NCBI RefSeq assembly: GCF_002950945.1
Contig: NZ_CP012673.1
Span: forward strand, 1,054,001-1,118,000
Direction of reading: 5' to 3'
DNA length: 64,000 nt
Source of the DNA: Sorangium cellulosum
GTDB lineage: Bacteria > Myxococcota_A > Polyangia > Polyangiales > Polyangiaceae
Shown here one piece after another: positions 57,805-64,000 of this stretch. Every line of letters begins with the position of its first letter. Within the stretch, counting starts at the first letter, position 1. Both the position numbers and the translations under genes were made by a program. The notes under the pieces were generated by a model. The model was not told where the DNA came from. It saw only the letters and a program-made list of their open reading frames with translations, and did no database searches.

Positions 57805-60800
57805 GCAAGAATCCGCAATCCAAGAGCGCTCCTTCCGGCGGCGACGAGGGCACTCCGTCGCAGGAGAAGATCACGGTCCCCCCGCCGGCGATGTACGGCG
57901 CGGCGGTCTCGGAGGCCGACGTCGAGGAGGCCACGCTCCTCGCCAAGATCCCCGACGAGCTCATCCAGTCGATCCGCGGCGCCGAAGATCGCGAGGGGGA
58001 GCGCTCCGGCGAGGGCGGCCTGAAGCAGCTGTTCTCCCGGGAGCCGGTGCCGGTGCCGGCGAGGCCGGCGCAGAGCGCGGGGGAGAGCGACGCGCTGCTC
58101 GACATGCTGTTCGAGGACCAGCGCGCCGACGCCGACGCCGACGACGGCGTCGTGACCTCGGCGCCCGCGCTGCCCGGGGCGCGCCGGACGACGGCGTCGA
58201 CGCCGATGGCCCCGCCGCGGCCGCCATCGTCGGCGCCCATCGCGCCGCCGCGGCCGCCGTCGTCGGCGCCCGTCGCGGCGCCGCCGCGGCCGCCGTCGCT
58301 GCCCCGGCCCGCGATCCCGCCCCGCTCGGGCAAGCCGGCCGATGTGGCGAGGGCGCTCGGCCCCGAGAGCACCCCGGGCGACAGGACGCCGAAGGTCCCG
58401 CCGCCGGCCTCGTCCGGGAGGCTCTCGGCGCCGCGCCCGCCGACCCCGGCCGTCGCGCCCCCGCCGCTCCCGCCCCCGGCGAGGGCGCAAGAGGAGCTGC
58501 ACGAAGAGGACACGCCGGGGGATCGCGCGACGCCCATCCCCGACGGCGGCGACTCCCCGTTCGAGTTCGCGCCGCCGAGCGTGGGCGGCGGGCCCGCGGA
58601 GGCGACGGACCTCCAGGGCGACGAGACGCCCGGCTTCGACGACGAGGACACGGCGGGCTTCGACGACGAGGAGACGAGGACCTTCGACGAGCGCAGGGCC
58701 ACGTCGCGGCCGTCCGCCGGTGGGGCGCCGGCCGCCCCCGCCGTCGCCGATCTCTGGGATCAGGCCGCGATCGAGAGCGACCCGGGCGAGCTCGTCGACG
58801 AGTCCACGCTGATGGACGAGGAGACCGACTCCGAGCTCGCGCAGACGCGCGTCGCCGACCGGCCGCTGTCGACCCGCACGCTCGTCGCCCCCCGCGCGAG
58901 CGAGAGCCTCCCGCCCCTGCCGTCGATCCCGCCGCCCGCGTCGGTCTTCAGCAACGAGCAGGACGCGAGCGCGATCCTCGTACAATCGCAGCAGCGCGAC
59001 GCCTGGGCGGCGCGCGCCGCGTGGCTCCGCGCCGAGGCGGAGCTCATCGAGGACCCGGCGGCCCGGGCGCGCGCGCTCCTCCCCGTCGCCGAGCTCTTCG
59101 TGATGGCCGGCGAGGACGCGACCGCGCGCGCCGTCGCCGCCGAGGCGCGCGATCTCTCCCCGGGCCTGATCTTCGCGCACCGCCAGCTCCGCGGGCTCCT
59201 GATGCGTGAGGGGGACATGCTCGCCACGCTCGAGGCGATGGAGAGCGAGACCCGCATCCTCGGCGCGCCCGCGGCGCGCTGCCACAACCTGGCGCTCGGC
59301 GCCGAGATCTCCCGCATCGCGCTCGCGGATCCCGAGGGCGCGCACAAGCGCCTGGAGCTCGCGGCCAAGACCCACCCCGCCGACCCGCGCGCGCACGTCC
59401 AGCGCTTCTGCGAGGCGCTCGCGGCGCCCGACGCCGACGCCGCCGCCTCGGCGACCATCGCGAAGTTCCGCCTCCCGGACGCGCCCGAGCTCGCGCCGCT
59501 CGGCGCGGCGTGCGCCCAGGTGGCCGCGCACCGCGGCGCGCCGGCGCGCCGCGCGCGCACGGCGCCGGCCACGCCGTACGAGGCGCTGCTCCGCGCCCGC
59601 GCCCTGCTCCAGGCCGGCGAGCTGGCCGAGGGCATCGCGAGCCTCGAGCCCCTCCGCGGCACCTCGCTCGCGCCCGCGGCCGCGTGGCTCACCGCCGCGC
59701 TGGGCGCCGCGCGCAAGGAGACCCGCCCGGCGGCGCTCGGCGCGCTCCGCAGCGTCGTTTCCGGCTCGCACGGCGCGAAGGCGCGCCGCGCCCTCGCCGC
59801 GCAGGCGATCGAGCTCGGCGACGCCGCCGCCGCCCGCGCCGCGACGTTCGAGGCCGACGAGGCGGGCGAGGCGTTCTCGCCGGCCGACCGCGTCGTCCTC
59901 TCGGCGCTCGCCGGCGGCTCCGCGGAGGAGGTCGAGCCCTGGCTCGACGCCATCGACGGCGATCTGGAGTTCGCGCCCCTCTGCGCCGCGGCGAGCGCGG
60001 CCCTGAGCGACCCCCGGGCCCCGGGCGACGCGGAGCCGTCCGACGGCGCGAGGCCCCGCCGGATCGTGCGCTCCCTCGGCGGTCCGAGCGCCCGCGCCGC
60101 CGCAGGCCTCGGCCGCGCGCTCTCCCGCGAGGCCATCCCGGCCGAGGGCGGCCTCGACGCGAGCGACACGTTCTCCCGCGCGGTGCTCACCTACGGCGAC
60201 AACGCGCCCGAGAGCCCGCTGTTCCGCGCGCTCGCGATCGAGCTCGACCTCGACGGCGATCGCGGCGCCCGCGTCGCCAGGGCCGTGGCCGCGCTCCGCG
60301 AGGCCGCGTCCGAGCGCGACAGCGCGCTCGCCGCCGCCGTGCTCGCGGAGGTCGCGGGGGATCAGCGGGCGGCGATGAGCGATCTCGATCGCGCGCGCGC
60401 CGCCGATCCGCAGCACGAGGGCGCCGCGCGCGCCCGCGCGGCGCAGGAGAGCGGCGTGGGCGCGGCCCGCATCCTCGCGGAGCACGCGCTCGCGCTCGAG
60501 GAGGGGCCGCGCGCCGCGGTGCTCGTCACCGAGGCCGCGATCCGCCTGCTCGACGGCGGCGACAACGACGAGGGCGAGCGCCTGCTCGCGCGCGCCGCGC
60601 AGCTCGATCCGAAGCTCCCGATCGCGCTCCACCTCGGCGAGCGGAGCGCGCGCGCCCGGGTGGATCGCGAGGGCCTCCTCGAGTGGCTCCGGATCCGCCG
60701 CGAGGGCGCCGCCGATCCGCTGGAGCGCGCCCATGATCTCGTCCGGGAGGCGCTCCTCGTCGCCGAGACGGATCCCGGCGCGGCCGCGTCGCTCCTCGAG

Positions 60801-63650
60801 GCGGCGCACCGCTCGCGCCCGCAGGACATCGGCCTGCGCGAGCTCTTCGAGCGGCTCGCGCCGGAGCCCCCGCCCGACCGCGCCGCCTGGCGCGCCGAGC
60901 GCGCGTCCGAGGCGATGCGCGCCCGCCACCGCGCCGCGAGCGAGCCGGGCGCGGCCGACGGAGGCCGGGACGCGGCCGGCATCGAGGCCGCTCGCCTCGC
61001 GCTCGAGGCCGCCCTCGAGTACGAGCGCGCCGGCGATCTGGAGCAGGCCGCCGCGTGCGCCCGCCAGGCGGTCGCCGCGGGCGACACCGCGCTCGCGCCG
61101 ATCGCCGTCCACCGCGCGGCCGTCGCCGGCCACGGCGCCGGCGAGATCGTCGACGCCCTGATCCCGCGCGCCCGGGAGGCCGCGGATCCGGCGGAGCGCC
61201 TCGAGATCTACGAGCGCCTCGCGGAGCTCGACGAGCTCGGGCGCAGGGACGCCGGCAGCGCGCTGCTATGGCGCCGCTCGATCCTCGAGGAGACGCCGCA
61301 CCACCTGCCGACGCTCCGCAGGGTCGCCTCCTACCTGATCAGCGAGGGGCGCGACGAGGAGCTCGAGCCGATCGCCCTCGAGGTCGCGCGCGTCCTCGAC
61401 GGTCCGGAGGCGATCGCGCACGCGCTCCTCGCCGCGCGGCTCCGCCTGCGCGTGCTCCCGTGGGAGGAGACGCTCGAGCCGGTGCGGATCGCGTACCGGA
61501 ACGAGCCGCGGGGCATCTGGTCGCTGCGCCAGATGGCGTCCCACGCCCGCGCGAAGGGGGATCACGCCCTCGCGATCGAGGCGGATCGCCAGCTCATCGA
61601 GCGCACCGACCGCCCGTCCGAGGCCGCCGCCCTGTCCGTGCGCGCCGCCAAGGACGCGCTGCTCGCCGGCTCCATCGAGGACGCGGTGGCGTTCTTCCGG
61701 CACGCGATCACGCTCGTCCCGCACTACCTCGTCGCGCACCTCGACCTCGCCGACGCGCTCGAGCGCGGCGGCGACGCGGCGGCGGCCGCCGCCGCGCTCG
61801 AGTCCGCGGCGGGCGCCAGCGTCGGCTCCGAGGGGCGGGCGCACTCGCTCTACGCCGCGGCCGTCCTCTGGCAGGACAAGGTCCAGAACGCCGCGCGCGC
61901 CCGCGACGTCCTCGAGGCGGTCGCCACGGTCGACCCGTCGTACGCCGACGTCTTCTCGCGCCTCAAGGCGATCTACATCGCCGAGGGCGCGCGCGCCGAG
62001 CTGGCCTCGCTGCTCGAGCGCCGCCTCGACGCGGTGACCGATCCGGCCGAGCGCGTCGAGATGGAGGTCCTCCGCGGCCGCGCGCTCGCCGACGTCGGCG
62101 ACGCGGGCGCCGCGAAGCGGGCGCTCGCCGCCGCGCTCGACGCGAACCCCGATCACGTCGAGGCCCTGTCCGCGTTCGCCGACGTCTGCGCCGGCGAGGG
62201 CGACTGGACCGGCGCCGAGCAGGCGTGGATCCGCCTCGCGCGCCTCGTGCCCGATCCGGCGAGGCAGGTCGCGATCTACCTCCGCCTCGGCGAGCTCTAC
62301 GACGAGCACCTCCCGAACGCGGAGCGGGCCGAGCTCGCCTACCAGGAGATCCTGAAGCGCTCGCCGGGCGACGTGAGCGCGCGCGAGCGGCTCGTCGCGC
62401 TGTACAAGCGCGCCGGCGACGGCGTCCGCGCGCTCGAGCAGCAGAACCTCCTCATCAGCGCCGCGGAGACGCCCGAGCAGAAGTGCCGCCGCACCGCGGA
62501 GCTCGCCGAGATCTACGAGGCGATGGGGGACGCGAAGAAGGCCGAGGCCACGCTGCTCACGGCCCGCAAGACGTGGCCGAAGGACGACTTCGCGCTCGGC
62601 GCGCTGGCCGGCTATTACCAGCGGACCGAGCAGACCTCGGCGGCCAACGTCCTGCTCGAGCGCGCGATCGCCGACGCGCGCCGCGCGCTCAACACCGGCC
62701 GCTTCGAGCCCTACCTGTTCTCGACGGTCGCCACGGTCGCGGAGCTCCGCGGCCGCGCCGCCGCGGCGAACGTCGCGCGCGCCACGGTCGCCGCGCTCGA
62801 CGGCCGCGACGCCGCCATGGGCGGGGCGGGCAACGCCGCCGGCGCCGCCCGCCTCGACAGCTATCTCGCGCCGGAGCTCATGACCCCGGCGTTCCGTGAG
62901 CTCCTGCTGAAGACCGGCCCGCTGCTCGACACCGCGGTGCCGTTCGACCTCGACTCGATCCGCGCGACGCCGCTGCCGCCGCACCACGCCGACATCACCG
63001 ACCTCGCCCGGGGCGTCGGCGCGGCGTACGGCCTGCCCAACCTGCAAGTCTACATGACGGGCGCGCTCGGCGCCGTCTGCGTCCCGGCGTCCACGAGCCC
63101 GCCGAGGATCGTCCTCGGCCAGTCGCTCGTGACCTCGCCGCGCGAGGACGTCCGGCTTTACCTCATCCACCGCGCCGTCAAGATCCTTCAGACCAACGGC
63201 TCGGCGTTCTCCCGGACGGCGCCGATCGACCTCTGGCCGCTGCTCGCCGCGTACCTGAGGGCCTTCTCCCCGTCGTGGGCGCCGCAGGGCGCCGACGCCG
63301 CGCGCCTCAACGACTACCAGGGCCGCATCGGCCGGGCCATGGCGGGCGGCCCGGATCCGAAGCTGGGTGTGCTGGCGGCCGACGTCATCGGCACGATCGG
63401 CAACCGCGCGTCGACGCTCAACACGGCGATCAACGGCTGGGGAAACCGCGCCGCGTTCCTGGCGGTCGGCGACCTCAACATTGCTCTCACCGGCATCGCC
63501 TGGTCGGGCGGCCACACGAACGCGCCGCCGGCGACGGGCAAGGAGCGCATCACCTGGATCGGCCGCAACGCGGAGGCGCGCGACCTCATCGTCTTCGCGG
63601 TGAGCGACGGCCTGGCCGAGGCGCGGGAGCAGCTCGGGTTCAACGAGTGA
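57801..63650 (+). CDS. Giant TPR protein with disordered N-terminus (1949 aa)
   Basis: Starts at GTG 57801 inside the previous stop. Residues 1-380 are disordered, with repeats APPRPPSSAP and acidic FDDEDTAGFDDEETRTFDE. Residues about 385-1640 are TPR-like (AELAYQEILKRSPGDVSARERLVALYKRAGD; AKRALAAALDANPDHVEALSAFADV). From about 1690 to the end is a domain parallel to that of the upstream giant (LQVYMTGALGAVCVPASTSPPRIVLGQ, DLNIALTGIAW, RDLIVFAVSDGLAEAREQLG). No membrane segment. The pair probably forms one complex; acidic and proline tracts suggest regulated binding. Function unknown. Confidence 0.83.
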   Translation: MSKNPQSKSAPSGGDEGTPSQEKITVPPPAMYGAAVSEADVEEATLLAKIPDELIQSIRGAEDREGERSGEGGLKQLFSREPVPVPARPAQSAGESDALLDMLFEDQRADADADDGVVTSAPALPGARRTTASTPMAPPRPPSSAPIAPPRPPSSAPVAAPPRPPSLPRPAIPPRSGKPADVARALGPESTPGDRTPKVPPPASSGRLSAPRPPTPAVAPPPLPPPARAQEELHEEDTPGDRATPIPDGGDSPFEFAPPSVGGGPAEATDLQGDETPGFDDEDTAGFDDEETRTFDERRATSRPSAGGAPAAPAVADLWDQAAIESDPGELVDESTLMDEETDSELAQTRVADRPLSTRTLVAPRASESLPPLPSIPPPASVFSNEQDASAILVQSQQRDAWAARAAWLRAEAELIEDPAARARALLPVAELFVMAGEDATARAVAAEARDLSPGLIFAHRQLRGLLMREGDMLATLEAMESETRILGAPAARCHNLALGAEISRIALADPEGAHKRLELAAKTHPADPRAHVQRFCEALAAPDADAAASATIAKFRLPDAPELAPLGAACAQVAAHRGAPARRARTAPATPYEALLRARALLQAGELAEGIASLEPLRGTSLAPAAAWLTAALGAARKETRPAALGALRSVVSGSHGAKARRALAAQAIELGDAAAARAATFEADEAGEAFSPADRVVLSALAGGSAEEVEPWLDAIDGDLEFAPLCAAASAALSDPRAPGDAEPSDGARPRRIVRSLGGPSARAAAGLGRALSREAIPAEGGLDASDTFSRAVLTYGDNAPESPLFRALAIELDLDGDRGARVARAVAALREAASERDSALAAAVLAEVAGDQRAAMSDLDRARAADPQHEGAARARAAQESGVGAARILAEHALALEEGPRAAVLVTEAAIRLLDGGDNDEGERLLARAAQLDPKLPIALHLGERSARARVDREGLLEWLRIRREGAADPLERAHDLVREALLVAETDPGAAASLLEAAHRSRPQDIGLRELFERLAPEPPPDRAAWRAERASEAMRARHRAASEPGAADGGRDAAGIEAARLALEAALEYERAGDLEQAAACARQAVAAGDTALAPIAVHRAAVAGHGAGEIVDALIPRAREAADPAERLEIYERLAELDELGRRDAGSALLWRRSILEETPHHLPTLRRVASYLISEGRDEELEPIALEVARVLDGPEAIAHALLAARLRLRVLPWEETLEPVRIAYRNEPRGIWSLRQMASHARAKGDHALAIEADRQLIERTDRPSEAAALSVRAAKDALLAGSIEDAVAFFRHAITLVPHYLVAHLDLADALERGGDAAAAAAALESAAGASVGSEGRAHSLYAAAVLWQDKVQNAARARDVLEAVATVDPSYADVFSRLKAIYIAEGARAELASLLERRLDAVTDPAERVEMEVLRGRALADVGDAGAAKRALAAALDANPDHVEALSAFADVCAGEGDWTGAEQAWIRLARLVPDPARQVAIYLRLGELYDEHLPNAERAELAYQEILKRSPGDVSARERLVALYKRAGDGVRALEQQNLLISAAETPEQKCRRTAELAEIYEAMGDAKKAEATLLTARKTWPKDDFALGALAGYYQRTEQTSAANVLLERAIADARRALNTGRFEPYLFSTVATVAELRGRAAAANVARATVAALDGRDAAMGGAGNAAGAARLDSYLAPELMTPAFRELLLKTGPLLDTAVPFDLDSIRATPLPPHHADITDLARGVGAAYGLPNLQVYMTGALGAVCVPASTSPPRIVLGQSLVTSPREDVRLYLIHRAVKILQTNGSAFSRTAPIDLWPLLAAYLRAFSPSWAPQGADAARLNDYQGRIGRAMAGGPDPKLGVLAADVIGTIGNRASTLNTAINGWGNRAAFLAVGDLNIALTGIAWSGGHTNAPPATGKERITWIGRNAEARDLIVFAVSDGLAEAREQLGFNE

Positions 63651-63663
63651 CGGCGGGCGGGCT

Positions 63664-63694
63664 GCACGAGCGCCCGCGCGCCGTGCGCTCGTGC
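63664..63694 (+). terminator. 10-bp hairpin after the giant TPR operon
   Basis: GCACGAGCGC (63664-63673) pairs with GCGCTCGTGC (63685-63694), 14 bp after the stop codon. There is no long U-tract, as is common at very high GC. Confidence 0.55.
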
Positions 63695-63842
63695 GCTCGT
63701 CAAAACACGCCGCCGCGTTATGTTGCCCGGGTGTCTCCGCGCACTTCGCCGTCGCGGAGGTTTGCTCGTCCGCGTATGCTCTGCTGCCTTCCGGCGAGCG
63801 TCCGCCTCTCCCCTCCAGCATCGGCTGCCCCCCTCGCGATCA

Positions 63843-64000
63843 ATGACGACGACCCTCAAGGCCAAGCCCCGCGTCTCGTACGACTGCTCGAAGTGCCCGG
63901 CCTACTGCTGCTCGATCTACGAGCGGGTCGAGGTGAAGCCGCGCGACATGCGGCGGCTCGCCCGTCATTTCGGGCTCACCGTCGAGGAGGCCGCGCAGCG
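63843..64000 (+). CDS. YkgJ-type cysteine-cluster protein (partial)
   Basis: The first 52 codons from ATG 63843 read to the window edge. [17 protein letters not shown] at about residues 15-31 is the CxxCxxxCC cluster of the YkgJ family, a small putative zinc or iron-sulfur binding domain of unknown function. The gene is cut by the window. Confidence 0.7.
   Translation, partial: MTTTLKAKPRVSYDCSKCPAYCCSIYERVEVKPRDMRRLARHFGLTVEEAAQ

Noticed and set aside
1-64000. Mobile elements, tRNA or rRNA genes
   Set aside because: No transposase, integrase or phage motif, and no tRNA-like cloverleaf or rRNA sequence was recognised on either strand by reading; a tRNAscan or Infernal run would be decisive.

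Overview
This is a very GC-rich stretch of chromosome with features typical of Myxococcota, most likely a Sorangium-like member of the Polyangiales. Supporting signs are lipoproteins with long Gly/Ser or Ala/Pro linkers, an Oar-type TonB-dependent receptor, a probable DUF2378-type protein, giant tetratricopeptide (TPR) proteins and B12-photoreceptor control of carotenoid genes. The species name is inference. I saw no tRNA, rRNA, CRISPR array, transposase or phage gene.

Layout. 1-3.4 kb: tail of an unknown gene, a long inverted repeat, and a glutamyl-Q-tRNA(Asp) synthetase / glutamyl-tRNA synthetase pair. 3.7-7.3 kb: two convergent lipoproteins and two small heat-shock proteins. 7.5-19.4 kb: a complete carotenoid locus. 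It holds a YtfJ-like secreted redoxin-fold protein, a CarH/CarA-type AdoCbl photoreceptor-repressor, crtI, crtB, a CruA-type lycopene cyclase, crtZ, an acyltransferase, a glycosyltransferase, crtC, crtD and crtE. 19.8-23.2 kb: acyl-CoA metabolism (acyl-CoA dehydrogenase-like protein, double-hotdog MaoC hydratase, methylmalonyl-CoA epimerase). 23.4-29.8 kb: hybrid histidine kinase, DUF2378-like protein, cNMP-binding methyltransferase, bilobal retropepsin-like lipoprotein, DUF2505 protein. 30-33 kb: M28 peptidase, ribokinase, GNAT. 33-39 kb: Oar-like receptor with a partner lipoprotein, then a YfbK-like VWA lipoprotein. 39.6-47.2 kb: sirtuin, DUF378 protein, erythromycin-esterase family protein, alpha/beta hydrolase, isocitrate-lyase family enzyme, two GST-like proteins, GNAT. 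47.3-63.7 kb: three giant TPR proteins with a parvulin-like protein and a PHA-system protein between them. The window ends inside a YkgJ-type cysteine-cluster gene.

The carotenoid locus reads as one pathway: GGPP (CrtE), phytoene (CrtB), lycopene (CrtI), one-end cyclisation (CruA-type), hydration and desaturation of the other end (CrtC, CrtD), glycosylation and acylation (GT plus PlsC-like), and ring hydroxylation (CrtZ). The predicted product is a monocyclic carotenoid glycoside ester. The 97-bp crtD/crtE divergent region holds four exactly 11-bp-phased copies of a half-site matching the CarH operator (TGTnnA). The first supplies the apparent -35 of crtD and the last the -35 of crtE. This is the strongest regulatory finding.

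Other notable signals are nested long inverted repeats at four gene boundaries, several promoters whose -10 box lies only 6-8 nt before the start codon (candidate leaderless mRNAs), a crtC whose conserved N-terminus lies inside crtD without a normal start codon, and a C-terminal domain shared by two adjacent giant TPR proteins.
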